DNA of 11,947 bases. Source: an uncultured Bacteroides sp. (GTDB taxonomy: Bacteria > Bacteroidota > Bacteroidia > Bacteroidales > Bacteroidaceae). Positions 1 to 7,623 of the stretch are shown here, one piece after another; within the stretch, counting starts at the first letter, position 1, and the number at the start of each line of letters is the position of its first letter. Position numbers and translations under genes: made by a program. Where the stretch lies: positions 1 to 11,947 of the forward strand of contig URCM01000093.1 in the NCBI GenBank assembly GCA_900546355.1. The letters are read 5' to 3'. The notes below the pieces were generated by a model, which was not told the DNA's origin, did no database searches, and saw only the letters and a list, made by a program, of their open reading frames with translations.

Positions 1-53
1 CGGATACATCAAGCCAAGAAAAACTTTTTGGAGAAATTCAAAACAGCTTCTAA
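1..53. repeat. Partial copy of an interspersed intergenic repeat (right end)
   Basis: Positions 1-53 match 6397-6449 almost base for base. The only differences seen are at position 31 (g versus t) and position 52 (a versus t). The copy is cut by the window edge, so its left half is not visible. Read on the minus strand it begins TTTAGAAGCTGTTTTGAATT, and it lies about 125 bases downstream of the acyl-CoA synthetase. The same sequence end occurs a third time in diverged form at 10060-10111. No coding capacity is seen. Being a repeat is directly visible; any function is inference. Confidence 0.9.
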
Positions 54-104
54 ATTGGAAAGGTCTGAACAACGCTTGTATTTTCCGGAAAGAGATGTAT
101 ATAA

Positions 105-150
105 AAGAACCGAAAGGGAAAGCTGATGGATGTTTCCGCTTACGGTTCTT
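105..150 (-). terminator. Probable terminator hairpin of the acyl-CoA synthetase gene
   Basis: AAGAACCG (105-112) pairs perfectly with CGGTTCTT (143-150). The stem can be extended through the adjacent GGGAAA/TTTCC bases with small bulges. On the minus strand the hairpin is followed by a T/A-rich run (TTTTATATAC), a weak U-tract. It lies about 30 bases beyond the stop codon of the minus-strand acyl-CoA synthetase, where a terminator is expected. Confidence 0.5.
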
Positions 151-178
151 AATAGATTCTCGTTTGTTTGCCAGTTTG

Positions 179-1843
179 TTATCCCTCGATATTCTGATAA
201 AGGAAACGCTTGATGCTCTTTTTCGCCGTCTTTTCAAACTCTTCGGGGTAGAGGCGGATACGGGTGATTTGCGAATAGGCGGGAAGTTGTTTGTTCAGTT
301 CGCCGCGGTTCACTTCCATCACTTGCTCTAATTGGTTATTGTTTAGTCCATGGGCGAAAGTTTCTTCGTGGTCGGGGTAGACCAGCGCGATAAGTTTGTC
401 GCCTGAAAGCAGGACGAGCGATTCGCCTACGAATGGCAGGTTGTTCAGGCGTGCTTCGATTTCTTCGGGATAGATATTCTGACCCGAAGCGGTGAGAAGC
501 ATGTTTTTACACCGTCCTTTAATAAAGATGTTCCCTTCCGCATCTTTTATCGCCATGTCGCCAGTATGGAGCCAGCCTTCCGCATCGATGGCTTGCGCGG
601 TGGCTTCGGGGTTTTTGAAGTAGCCCGACATGACATTCTGCCCGCGGCATATCAGTTCGCCGGGGATGTGTTGTGGGTCGGGCGAGAGTACTTTGGTCTC
701 CATATTCATGACGGTCTTTCCGCACGAAGTATAGAGTATCTCGTCCCACCGGCTATGGCAAATAAGCGGAGCGGCTTCGGTCATGCCGTAAGCAATGGTG
801 TAAGGGAAGTTGATTTTGCGCAAGAAAGCTTCCACCTCAGCGTTGAAAGGTGCGCCTCCGATGACAATTTCGATGAAGTTGTTTCCGAACACTTCCATGG
901 CTTGGGTGCGTATCTGCTCCTTGATTTTGTCGCTTATGATGGGGAGTTTCAGCAAGAGTTTGCCTAACTTGTTGTCCACTTTCGGGAGGATGTTTTTCTT
1001 GAATATCTTTTCCACGATAAGGGGTACACAGGCAATGACGCGCGGGCGTATTTCGGCGAACGACTCGGCAATGATTTTAGGCGAAGGCATACGGGTGAGG
1101 AACCACAGGTGTACACCTGCCGTTACGCCGTAAAGGAAATCGAAGGTCAATCCGAAGATATGTCCTAACGGGAGCATTGACACAACGTTGTCGCCCGGCT
1201 GTAAGCCGACTTTTACACGGATGTGCTGAATGTTCGAAGTGATGCAACGGTAGGGTAGCATGACACCTTTCGAGTATCCCGTAGTGCCCGAAGTGTAGTT
1301 GATGACCGCCAGTTCCTCGGGGTCTTCGCGGCGGTAGGAGACGTTTTCGGCACGGAAGCGGCACGGATATCGTTTGCCGAATTCTTCATTCAGGTGCTCG
1401 CGGGCGTAAGTGAGTTGCTTAGAGCGCGATACGACAAGGTCGAAGTTCTTCAGTTCGATGATGCCTTCCAGCCGAGGCATGGCGGCTTCGTTGAAGTTCT
1501 CCCATACTTGGTCGCCTACGAACATCATGCGGGCTTCGGAGTGATTGACTATGTTGTGCACGTTATCTGCCTTAAATTCGTGGAGGATGGGTACCGCCAC
1601 GGCTCCATAGGTGATGATGCTCAGGAATACGGCAGTCCAGTTGGCGCTGTTTCGTCCGCATAAGGCGATTTTGTCTCCACGCCGTATGCCCGCAAACTCG
1701 AAAAGGATATGCATTTTCTCTATTTTGCGTGCCACGTCGCGGTATTGCAGGGTGGCCCCTTTGTAGTCGGTCATCGCATCCAAGTTCCAATTTTGACGGA
1801 TGCTTTGTTCTATTAGTTGGATAAGACTTTCTTTGGTTTCCAT
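179..1843 (-). CDS. Long-chain acyl-CoA synthetase (AMP-binding family)
   Basis: This is a 554-aa ANL-superfamily enzyme. Such enzymes activate a fatty acid with ATP to an acyl-adenylate and then transfer it to CoA, acting in the cytoplasm or at the inner membrane. Visible motifs are the phosphate-binding loop YTSGTTGYSKG (about 183-193), the adenine motif AYGMTE (351-356), TGD (427-429), and the hinge region around R444 leading into the small C-terminal domain. The length fits the FadD/FAA class. Two departures are seen: Y-S-K replaces the usual P-K in the P-loop, and the C-terminal block reads KTAKKSIKR where the family usually has T-x-x-G/F-K, so the catalytic-lysine column appears to hold Ser543. 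The frame stays open upstream to 2092, but the start at 1843 (METKESL) is chosen because the extension crosses the divergent promoters and runs into the M20 gene. Chain length and the CoA versus ACP acceptor cannot be told from sequence. Confidence 0.9.
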   Translation of the reverse strand: METKESLIQLIEQSIRQNWNLDAMTDYKGATLQYRDVARKIEKMHILFEFAGIRRGDKIALCGRNSANWTAVFLSIITYGAVAVPILHEFKADNVHNIVNHSEARMMFVGDQVWENFNEAAMPRLEGIIELKNFDLVVSRSKQLTYAREHLNEEFGKRYPCRFRAENVSYRREDPEELAVINYTSGTTGYSKGVMLPYRCITSNIQHIRVKVGLQPGDNVVSMLPLGHIFGLTFDFLYGVTAGVHLWFLTRMPSPKIIAESFAEIRPRVIACVPLIVEKIFKKNILPKVDNKLGKLLLKLPIISDKIKEQIRTQAMEVFGNNFIEIVIGGAPFNAEVEAFLRKINFPYTIAYGMTEAAPLICHSRWDEILYTSCGKTVMNMETKVLSPDPQHIPGELICRGQNVMSGYFKNPEATAQAIDAEGWLHTGDMAIKDAEGNIFIKGRCKNMLLTASGQNIYPEEIEARLNNLPFVGESLVLLSGDKLIALVYPDHEETFAHGLNNNQLEQVMEVNRGELNKQLPAYSQITRIRLYPEEFEKTAKKSIKRFLYQNIEG

Positions 1844-1881
1844 TGTGTTTATGGGTTGCACATTTGTTGCGTAATTGTGCG

Positions 1882-1889
1882 CAAAAGTA
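1882..1889 (-). promoter_or_regulatory. Putative -7 box of the acyl-CoA synthetase gene
   Basis: On the minus strand this reads TACTTTTG followed by CGC, which fits the Bacteroidota sigma -7 consensus TAnnTTTG. It would leave a leader of about 30 bases before the ATG at 1843. No good -33 TTTG is seen at the expected spacing, so the call rests on the -7 element and its position. Confidence 0.5.
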
Positions 1890-1932
1890 ATAAATTTATG
1901 CTTGTCGGCATATAGGTTGTTGGAATAATTTC

Positions 1933-1940
1933 TATATTTG
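1933..1940 (+). promoter_or_regulatory. Putative -7 box of the six-gene operon
   Basis: TATATTTG is an exact TAnnTTTG match, about 53 bases before the start of the M20 dipeptidase. The -33 region is not convincing. It lies back to back with the minus-strand box at 1882-1889, so the 150-base gap 1844-1993 is a divergent promoter region. Confidence 0.5.
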
Positions 1941-1993
1941 CGGAAGAATAGTGCGGAAAAAAGAATGATTTTGCCGAAAAGAATTAAGAAAAG

Positions 1994-3352
1994 ATGGAAC
2001 TCAAACAATACATTGAAGAAAACGAAGCGCGGTTTCTTGATGAACTTGCCAGCTTGATACGCATCCCCAGCATCAGTGCTTTGCCCGAGCACAAAGAAGA
2101 TATGCTTGCTTGTGCCGAACGGTGGCGCCAGTTGCTTTTAAAGGCCGGAGCCGATGAGGCGATGATTATACCCTCGGCGGGAAATCCGTTGGTTTATGCC
2201 GAGAAGTGTGTCGGTCCTCAAGCACCTACCGTGCTTGTTTATGCCCATTACGACGTGATGCCTGCCGAACCGTTGGAACTTTGGAAAAGCCAACCTTTCG
2301 AGCCGGAAATACGGGATGGGCGTATTTGGGCGCGCGGTGCGGACGATGACAAAGGGCAAGCCATGATTCAAGTGAAAGCATTCGAATATTTGGTGAGCGA
2401 AGGATTGCTCCGTCACAACGTGAAATTCATTTTCGAAGGTGAGGAGGAAATCGGTTCGCCCAGCTTAAATGCTTTCTTGAAGGAATATCGCGAACTTTTG
2501 CGCGCGGATGTTATTCTTGTGTCGGACACCAGTATGCTCGGAGCCGACTTGCCTTCGCTTACGACGGGGCTGCGTGGTTTGGCGTACTGGGAAATTGAAG
2601 TGACAGGACCTAACCGCGACTTACACTCCGGACATTTTGGCGGGGCGGTGGCAAATCCCATTAATGTATTGTGTGAGTTATTGGCGAAAGTGACCGATGC
2701 CGAGGGACGTATTACCATTCCACATTTCTATGATGATGTAGAGCCTGTGCCCGAAGCCGAACGTCGCATGATAGCCAGTATCCCTTTCGATGAAGAAGCT
2801 TATAAGAAAGCCATCGGAGTCAGGGCGTTGAAAGGTGAAAAAGGATATTCTACGTTGGAGCGGAACAGTTGCCGTCCTTCGTTTGACGTTTGCGGTATTT
2901 GGGGAGGGTATACCGGCGAAGGGTCGAAAACGGTGTTGCCTTCGAAAGCATACGCCAAGGTGTCGTGCCGTTTGGTGCCTCACCAGAACCACGAGAAAAT
3001 CTCACGTTTGTTTGCCGACTATATCCAAAGCATCGCTCCCGAATGTGTTCAGGTCAAAGTAACTCCGATGCATGGCGGTGAGGGCTATGTGTGCCCTATT
3101 ACGCATCCGGCTTACCAGGCGGCAGAACAAGGATTTGCACAGGCCTTTGGTAAGCAACCGCTGGCAGTGCGGCGCGGAGGAAGTATCCCTATTATCAGCG
3201 ATTTCGAGCAGATTCTCGGCATCAAGACCATCCTGATGGGTTTCGGGCTGGAGAGCGATGCTATCCATTCGCCTAACGAAAATTTCCGTCTTGATATATT
3301 CCGTAAAGGGATAGAGGCTGTGGTCGGATTCCATAAGGCATTGCGATTATGA
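1994..3352 (+). CDS. M20 family metallopeptidase (dipeptidase)
   Basis: This 452-aa zinc-dependent peptidase of the M20/CNDP-type dipeptidase family is predicted to hydrolyse dipeptides or related N-acyl amino acids in the cytoplasm. No signal peptide is seen. The full metal-site set is visible: H85 and D87 in VYAHYDVMP, bridging D118 in RGADDDKG, general base E151 and ligand E152 in EGEEEIGS, D178 in VSDT, and H425 in AIHSPNE near the C-terminus. The lid or dimerisation domain, with H211 in HSGHFGG, is inserted between residues about 190 and 320. With every catalytic residue present, the enzyme should be active. The start at 1994 follows an A-rich stretch (AAGAAAAG) typical of the phylum. 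It is the first gene of a plus-strand run; the nitroreductase starts 43 bases after its stop. The exact substrate is not predictable. Confidence 0.92.
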   Translation: MELKQYIEENEARFLDELASLIRIPSISALPEHKEDMLACAERWRQLLLKAGADEAMIIPSAGNPLVYAEKCVGPQAPTVLVYAHYDVMPAEPLELWKSQPFEPEIRDGRIWARGADDDKGQAMIQVKAFEYLVSEGLLRHNVKFIFEGEEEIGSPSLNAFLKEYRELLRADVILVSDTSMLGADLPSLTTGLRGLAYWEIEVTGPNRDLHSGHFGGAVANPINVLCELLAKVTDAEGRITIPHFYDDVEPVPEAERRMIASIPFDEEAYKKAIGVRALKGEKGYSTLERNSCRPSFDVCGIWGGYTGEGSKTVLPSKAYAKVSCRLVPHQNHEKISRLFADYIQSIAPECVQVKVTPMHGGEGYVCPITHPAYQAAEQGFAQAFGKQPLAVRRGGSIPIISDFEQILGIKTILMGFGLESDAIHSPNENFRLDIFRKGIEAVVGFHKALRL

Positions 3353-3395
3353 CCGGCAGGTGCAGGCAGGTAATTTATATAATAAGGAAGGTTTT

Positions 3396-3932
3396 ATGGA
3401 AAACTTTAGTGAATTGATAAAGAAAAGGCGCAGTATGCGCAAGTTTACCGGAGAAGAATTGACGCAGGACGAAGTGGTGGCTCTGCTGAAAGCGGCTTTG
3501 ATGTCGCCCACATCGAAACGGAGCAATAGCTGGCAATTCATCGTGGTGGACGATAAGCCTACGCTCGAACTCTTGTCGAAGTGTAAGGAGACGGGAGCTT
3601 CGTTTTTGAAAGATGCCGCGTTGGGCATCGTGGTATTAGGCGACCCGCTGGCAAGTGATGTGTGGATAGAAGATGCGTCGGTGGCATCTATTATGGTCCA
3701 ACTTCAGGCGGAAGACCTGGGATTGGGAAGCTGCTGGATTCAGGTGCGTGAACGATACACCGCTACCGGTATGCCTGCCGATGAGTTCGTGCATGGAGTG
3801 CTGGATATCCCTCTTCAGCTTCAGGTGCTTTCCATCATTGCCGTCGGGCATAAGGGCATGGAGCGGAAACCTTTCGATGAAAATCATTTGCAATGGGAAA
3901 AGATACACCTTAATAAATATGGGGGGCAATGA
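3396..3932 (+). CDS. Nitroreductase-family FMN oxidoreductase
   Basis: This 178-aa protein belongs to the nitroreductase superfamily, cytosolic FMN-dependent NAD(P)H oxidoreductases that usually work as homodimers. Visible family features are the N-terminal FMN-phosphate motif RRSMRKF (11-17), the SPTSKRSNSWQF segment (38-49), the helix EDASVASIMVQLQAEDLGLG (92-111) leading into GSCWIQ, and a C-terminal GHKGMERKP block (151-159). The start at 3396 is preferred over an in-frame ATG at 3360 because AAGGAAGG lies 5-12 bases upstream and the family motif then begins at residue 11. The stop overlaps the start of the next gene by ATGA, indicating translational coupling. The physiological electron acceptor is unknown; nitro compounds, quinones and flavins are all seen in the superfamily. 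Confidence 0.9.
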   Translation: MENFSELIKKRRSMRKFTGEELTQDEVVALLKAALMSPTSKRSNSWQFIVVDDKPTLELLSKCKETGASFLKDAALGIVVLGDPLASDVWIEDASVASIMVQLQAEDLGLGSCWIQVRERYTATGMPADEFVHGVLDIPLQLQVLSIIAVGHKGMERKPFDENHLQWEKIHLNKYGGQ

Positions 3933-4261
3933 CGGCAAAGGCTTCGAATCATAAAGATACGTATCGTGCCACGGCGGTGTTTCTCGCGCTGATGGGTATA
4001 CTTTATCTGGTAGACCGTCTGATAGGCTTTGCCAGCCACGGGTTGCCTTGGGTGATGCAGAAAGACACGATGTTGCTCTATGCGGCGGTTGTTTTCCTTT
4101 GGTTTAAGGCGGACAAGTCGGTAGGGATTGTATTGGCGGGCATCTGGCTGATTCAGAACATCGGGTTGGTAGTTTCGCTTTTGGGGCAGATGTCGGGATA
4201 TTTGCTTCCCGTAGCTTTGCTTTTGATAGGTGTTTTGCTTTATTGGTTATCCTCTCGATGA
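3929..4261 (+). CDS. Small integral membrane protein, function unknown
   Basis: This 110-aa protein has about four hydrophobic segments, at residues roughly 14-35, 47-60, 64-86 and 90-107. The short loops carry charges (KDTYR, QKD, KADKS), which suggests a compact four-helix inner-membrane protein. I recognise no catalytic motif and no named family. Its ATG overlaps the nitroreductase stop (ATGA) and the next gene starts 14 bases after its stop, so it is very probably translated as part of the operon. A role as membrane anchor or partner of the preceding oxidoreductase is possible but is only inference from coupling. Confidence 0.75.
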   Translation: MTAKASNHKDTYRATAVFLALMGILYLVDRLIGFASHGLPWVMQKDTMLLYAAVVFLWFKADKSVGIVLAGIWLIQNIGLVVSLLGQMSGYLLPVALLLIGVLLYWLSSR

Positions 4262-4275
4262 ATGAAGAATGAAAC

Positions 4276-5112
4276 ATGGAAAATAAAGAATTAATTCATC
4301 CCTCCTTGTCTATTGGAAAAGTGGCATTGATTGGTGCAGGAAATGTGGCTACCCATTTGGGACAGGCGTTGTGCGAGGCCGGGTATCGCATCAGTCAAGT
4401 GTTCAGCCGCACGGAGGCTTCGGCTTCGGTGCTGTCGGAGAAGCTGGCTTGTCCTTATACGACGGATATAAAGGGAGTGACGTCTGAAGCCGACCTTTAT
4501 TTGGTTTCGATTAAGGATTCAGCGTTGGCGGAAGTAATCCCGTCTTTGACAAGCCTTAATCCGAAAGCGTTGTTTGCGCATACGGCTGGAAGCATGCCGA
4601 TGGATGTATGGCGAGGCGAGGCGGAACATTATGGCGTGCTTTATCCGATGCAGACGTTCAGTAAGGACCGTGTGTTGGATTTTGCTACGGTTCCTTTCTT
4701 TATTGAAGGTTCGGGTAGGGAAGAGGTGGATGCTTTGAAGGCTTTGGCAGAGCGGATAGGAGGACGTGTGTACGAAGCTACTTCCGAACAACGTAAATAT
4801 TTGCATATAGCGGCGGTGTTCGCTTGCAATTTTACCAATCACCTTTATGCCGTGGCGCATCATTTGCTGGCGTCACAGGGGCTGCCTTTCGAGGCAATGC
4901 TCCCTTTGATAGACGAAACGGCGCGTAAGGTACACGAACTGGAACCGGTAAAGGCACAGACAGGACCAGCGCAACGCTATGATGAAAATGTGATAGGAAA
5001 ACACTTGCAAATGCTTGCCGATGAATCTGAACTCGCCGAAATTTACGAGCGGATGAGCCGGGATATCCATCGGTATGCGTTAAACTTAAACAATCAGGAA
5101 CAGGGAAAATGA
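4276..5112 (+). CDS. Rossmann-fold and DUF2520 domain protein
   Basis: This 278-aa protein has an N-terminal dinucleotide-binding domain: [14 protein letters not shown] at 16-29 has the GxGxxA-type loop, followed by a strand ending at SRTEAS. The C-terminal helical domain, from about residue 140, corresponds to DUF2520. The architecture is that of NAD(P)-dependent short oxidoreductases related to the 6-phosphogluconate/ketopantoate dehydrogenase group. The segment [21 protein letters not shown] (about 168-188) matches the conserved helix of this family, including the F-x-x-N-x-x-N/H-like positions. No substrate is established to my knowledge. Its stop overlaps the KdsC start by ATGA, so the two are translationally coupled. 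Confidence 0.88.
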   Translation: MENKELIHPSLSIGKVALIGAGNVATHLGQALCEAGYRISQVFSRTEASASVLSEKLACPYTTDIKGVTSEADLYLVSIKDSALAEVIPSLTSLNPKALFAHTAGSMPMDVWRGEAEHYGVLYPMQTFSKDRVLDFATVPFFIEGSGREEVDALKALAERIGGRVYEATSEQRKYLHIAAVFACNFTNHLYAVAHHLLASQGLPFEAMLPLIDETARKVHELEPVKAQTGPAQRYDENVIGKHLQMLADESELAEIYERMSRDIHRYALNLNNQEQGK

Positions 5113-5627
5113 TAAACTATGATTTGACGAAGATACGGGCTTTGGTGTTCGATGTAGATGGGGTATTGAGTGCCGAAACGATTCCGATGAACACGGAAGG
5201 CGAACCTGCACGAACGGTGAACATCAAGGATGGTTATGCGTTGCAACTTGCCGTGAAATGTGGGTTGCACGTGGCGATTATTACCGGAGGACGTTCTGAG
5301 TCCATCCGGAAGCGTTACGAGGCGTTGGGTGTGAAAGACATTTATATGAGTGCATCGGTCAAGACTAAGGAGTATGCCGATTTTCTTGCGAAGTATGATT
5401 TAAAATCAGAAGAAGTATTGTATATGGGTGATGATATTCCTGACTATGATGTGTTACGCTTGGTGGGGCTTCCGTGTTGCCCTGCCGACGCTGCTCCCGA
5501 AATAAAGTCGGTGTGTACATACATTTCCCATCGCAACGGAGGATACGGATGTGGGCGTGATGTAATAGAGCAAGTACTTCGCGCACAGGGCAAATGGATG
5601 TCGCATGCCGATGCTTTCGGATGGTGA
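5109..5627 (+). CDS. kdsC: 3-deoxy-D-manno-octulosonate 8-phosphate phosphatase (KdsC-like HAD)
   Basis: This 172-aa protein is a cap-less (C0) HAD phosphatase of the KdsC type. KdsC hydrolyses Kdo-8-phosphate to Kdo and phosphate, a late cytosolic step in making the inner core of lipopolysaccharide, and family members form tetramers. Visible HAD motifs are D15 and D17 in LVFDVDGVL, the motif II region IITGGRSE (57-64), a lysine in the [10 protein letters not shown] segment (K85/K87), and the acidic motif YMGDDIPD (105-112). The C-terminal [11 protein letters not shown]...QGKW tail is characteristic of KdsC. Length matches the family. It sits between the coupled DUF2520 gene and Maf. Related activity on other sugar phosphates (a CMP-sialate-type N-acylneuraminate 9-phosphate) is the main alternative. 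Confidence 0.88.
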   Translation: MINYDLTKIRALVFDVDGVLSAETIPMNTEGEPARTVNIKDGYALQLAVKCGLHVAIITGGRSESIRKRYEALGVKDIYMSASVKTKEYADFLAKYDLKSEEVLYMGDDIPDYDVLRLVGLPCCPADAAPEIKSVCTYISHRNGGYGCGRDVIEQVLRAQGKWMSHADAFGW

Positions 5628-5660
5628 TGTTTTTGTGTGCTGCTTAAATTTGAATTGATT

Positions 5661-6242
5661 ATGTTGGAAAATCTGAAGAAATATAAGGTGAAGCTCGCTT
5701 CCAACTCACCTCGGCGCAAGGAGTTGCTTTCGGGCTTAGGAATTGATTATGAAGTGAAAGTGTTGCCCGATATCGAAGAAACCTATCCTGCTTCATTGCA
5801 GGGCGAAGAGATTCCGGTATATATCGCTCGGGAAAAAGCCGGTGCTTACCGTAAGGATATGAAGGAGGACGAGTTGATTATCACGGCGGATACCATCGTC
5901 TATATTGATGGCGAGGCATTAGGAAAGCCTCAAGATGAGGCAGACGCGTGCCGGATGTTACGCAAGTTGGCGGGGCGGACGCATCAAGTTATTACGGGAG
6001 TATGCCTTACTACGGTCGGGTTTCAAAGGGCGTTCGCGTCGCTGACCGAGGTAACTTTCGCTCCGTTGAGTGAAGAGGAAATCCGTTACTACGTGTCACG
6101 TTATCGTCCTTTCGATAAAGCGGGTGCCTATGGTGTGCAAGAGTGGATAGGCTATGTGGCGGTAACAGGCATTCGTGGTTCTTTTTATAATGTGATGGGT
6201 CTTCCCGTCCAGCGGTTGTATCAGGAATTGAGTGGTTTATAG
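5661..6242 (+). CDS. maf: Maf family nucleoside triphosphate pyrophosphatase
   Basis: This 193-aa Maf/HAM1-superfamily enzyme belongs to a group that hydrolyses non-canonical or excess NTPs to NMP and pyrophosphate in the cytosol; the YhdE subgroup prefers dTTP/UTP. Visible motifs are LASNSPRRKELL (12-23), ITADTIV (74-80) with the catalytic Asp77, GKP (88-90), TGV near 115, the DKAGAYGVQ segment, and the end GSFYNVMGLP. The last two suit the YhdE-type rather than the m7GTP-specific YceF type. The start at 5661 is preferred to an in-frame ATG at 5637, since the family N-terminus then begins a few residues before the first strand. It is the last gene of the plus-strand run, ending about 9 bases before the structured repeat. 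Confidence 0.9.
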   Translation: MLENLKKYKVKLASNSPRRKELLSGLGIDYEVKVLPDIEETYPASLQGEEIPVYIAREKAGAYRKDMKEDELIITADTIVYIDGEALGKPQDEADACRMLRKLAGRTHQVITGVCLTTVGFQRAFASLTEVTFAPLSEEEIRYYVSRYRPFDKAGAYGVQEWIGYVAVTGIRGSFYNVMGLPVQRLYQELSGL

Positions 6243-6251
6243 GAATTTCAT

Positions 6252-6449
6252 TTAGAAACTGTTTTGAATTTATCGTGTGCTGATTTGCGATGAGTTTTTG
6301 AGGTATTCCCGTTTCTGTGATGAGGAAGATAGCTGGCTATCTGACGAAGGACAGAAACGGAAAGGGCCAAAAAATCGCCCAAAGCACACACGAAAACGGA
6401 TACATCAAGCCAAGAAAAACTTTTTGTAGAAATTCAAAACAGCTTCTTA
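6252..6449. repeat. Structured intergenic repeat with imperfect terminal inverted repeats
   Basis: This element of about 198 bases fills the gap between maf and the convergent 387-aa gene. Its left end TTAGAAACTGTTTTGAATTT and its right end AAATTCAAAACAGCTTCTTA are imperfect inverted repeats. A second level of pairing links CGTGTGCT (about 6274-6281) with AGCACACACG (6383-6392). The centre holds a perfect 10-bp stem, 6309-6318 with 6351-6360, enclosing AGATAGC-TG-GCTATCT (6327-6342). The last 53 bases repeat at 1-53. No ORF of note lies inside. It resembles a MITE-like or REP/terminator-type element; which of these it is cannot be told from one window. Confidence 0.8.
6309..6360. terminator. 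Nested hairpin, possible bidirectional terminator
   Basis: CCGTTTCTGT (6309-6318) pairs perfectly with ACAGAAACGG (6351-6360). Inside it AGATAGC/GCTATCT forms a 7-bp stem with a 2-base loop (6327-6342). It lies midway between two convergent transcription units, where a terminator would be useful. No clean T-tract directly follows on either strand, so it may be the core of the repeat rather than a standard intrinsic terminator. Confidence 0.35.
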
Positions 6450-7610
6450 GTCGCCCCGATAATAATAAAGTAAACTATGGCGGGCGATGAAATCCATGTT
6501 TTCCTGTACCAATGTATTATCCTTTACTGCGGGGATATGCGCATCAGGGAGCAAACCATTCCGGATGCAATGAGTGAGTAAGTCGGGTGGGCACAGCCCT
6601 TCTTCCGTCAGGAGGCGGAAAGCGTTGTCTTGCGCTTTTCCACGGTCGTACATCGGGTTTTCTTTATCTGCTATATATTCACAGATGTCTTTTGCCAATA
6701 GGATGCCTTTTTCTGGGTTTGTTGCCAGGATGAAGTTTCGGTGTGCCTTCATTTGTGGTAAGGTATGGCTTTCATCATCGGGCCATTGAAGGATATGCGT
6801 CAAGAAATGTTTAAGTGTTTCGTATCCGTTCAGATAAACGATGTTTTTCCCGCCGGTACCTTCGGTAAAGTTTCGGTAAATGGTTTGGTTTGTTTCTTTG
6901 ATAGATGGTGTGGGTATGGGGGCTTCCGTGTACAATCCCTTTATTTTTTTCCAGTCGGCATTATCGGATAACAAGTCTATCCATTCATGTAAGAAAAGTG
7001 CCAATGGGCCTGTAGGCATGATAAATCGGTCGGAAGGAGCTATGCGGGCGGCATAAGGATACATTGACGGTTCGGTCAGGTAGGTGTGTCCGAAGAGCCA
7101 CGTCAGTTTGTGGTTCGCTTCCTCTTCGTCCTCGAAGATTTCGAAATATCGGGTTAGGATTTCATTTTCGGGAGCATTCTCGTATGCTTTGTCCAATATG
7201 GTATAAAAGGCGGATGCTTGCTCTGTTATACGGGGTGTGAGTGGATATAGATAATGAGACGCAAGTCCCGACTTTTGCCAGGCGTTCCAAATCAGGAAGC
7301 AGAGGTCGGCTTCGTTCACTTCGTCCGGGTAATAATTGGAATCGGTCGGATAAAACGGGAGTGAAGAACCATAAAGGCGTTGATGTTCGGATATGAAGCT
7401 TTGCCAAAGCCCGAGTCCAGAGACCTGGTCTTCTAAGTAAGCCGCTGCATAGAGTGCCAGTTTTTTGCAGAATGTTTCTGGGAGTTCATGTAGGGTACAT
7501 GCCGCGAAGAGGCGGTTGGCAAGTTCAATAAAGTAAGTGTCCGAAGGTCGGATAGCGGTGTACGGATGAATCTGTAACCAGTTGTTTGCGTAGATGGGTT
7601 TTGTTTTCAT
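6447..7610 (-). CDS. Uncharacterised 387-aa cytosolic protein (possibly DUF3843)
   Basis: The 387-aa product has no signal peptide and no membrane segment. It is rich in Tyr, Trp and Leu. The N-terminus, MKTKPIYANNWLQIHPYTA followed by PSDTYFIELANRL, looks like the Bacteroidota DUF3843 family as I remember it; this assignment is from memory and is tentative. An acidic patch (FEDEEEANHK, about 155-164) and a helical C-terminus are visible; no catalytic motif is recognised. It starts 13 bases after the MFS stop and is probably co-transcribed with it. Its TAA stop is formed by the first bases of the neighbouring repeat, so the C-terminal boundary may have been set by that insertion. Confidence 0.8.
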   Translation of the reverse strand: MKTKPIYANNWLQIHPYTAIRPSDTYFIELANRLFAACTLHELPETFCKKLALYAAAYLEDQVSGLGLWQSFISEHQRLYGSSLPFYPTDSNYYPDEVNEADLCFLIWNAWQKSGLASHYLYPLTPRITEQASAFYTILDKAYENAPENEILTRYFEIFEDEEEANHKLTWLFGHTYLTEPSMYPYAARIAPSDRFIMPTGPLALFLHEWIDLLSDNADWKKIKGLYTEAPIPTPSIKETNQTIYRNFTEGTGGKNIVYLNGYETLKHFLTHILQWPDDESHTLPQMKAHRNFILATNPEKGILLAKDICEYIADKENPMYDRGKAQDNAFRLLTEEGLCPPDLLTHCIRNGLLPDAHIPAVKDNTLVQENMDFIARHSLLYYYRGD

Positions 7611-7623
7611 GAGTCTGTGTTGG

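Noticed and set aside
179..190. Stop context of the acyl-CoA synthetase (TAACAAACTGG) as another repeat edge
   Set aside because: Resembles TAAGAAACTG at only about ten bases and similarity does not continue; the true repeat copy is at 1-53.
1844..2092. Upstream in-frame extension of the acyl-CoA synthetase by 83 codons
   Set aside because: It crosses both divergent promoter boxes and overlaps the start of the M20 gene antisense; the hydrophobic run it encodes has no family counterpart, and METKESL gives normal length.
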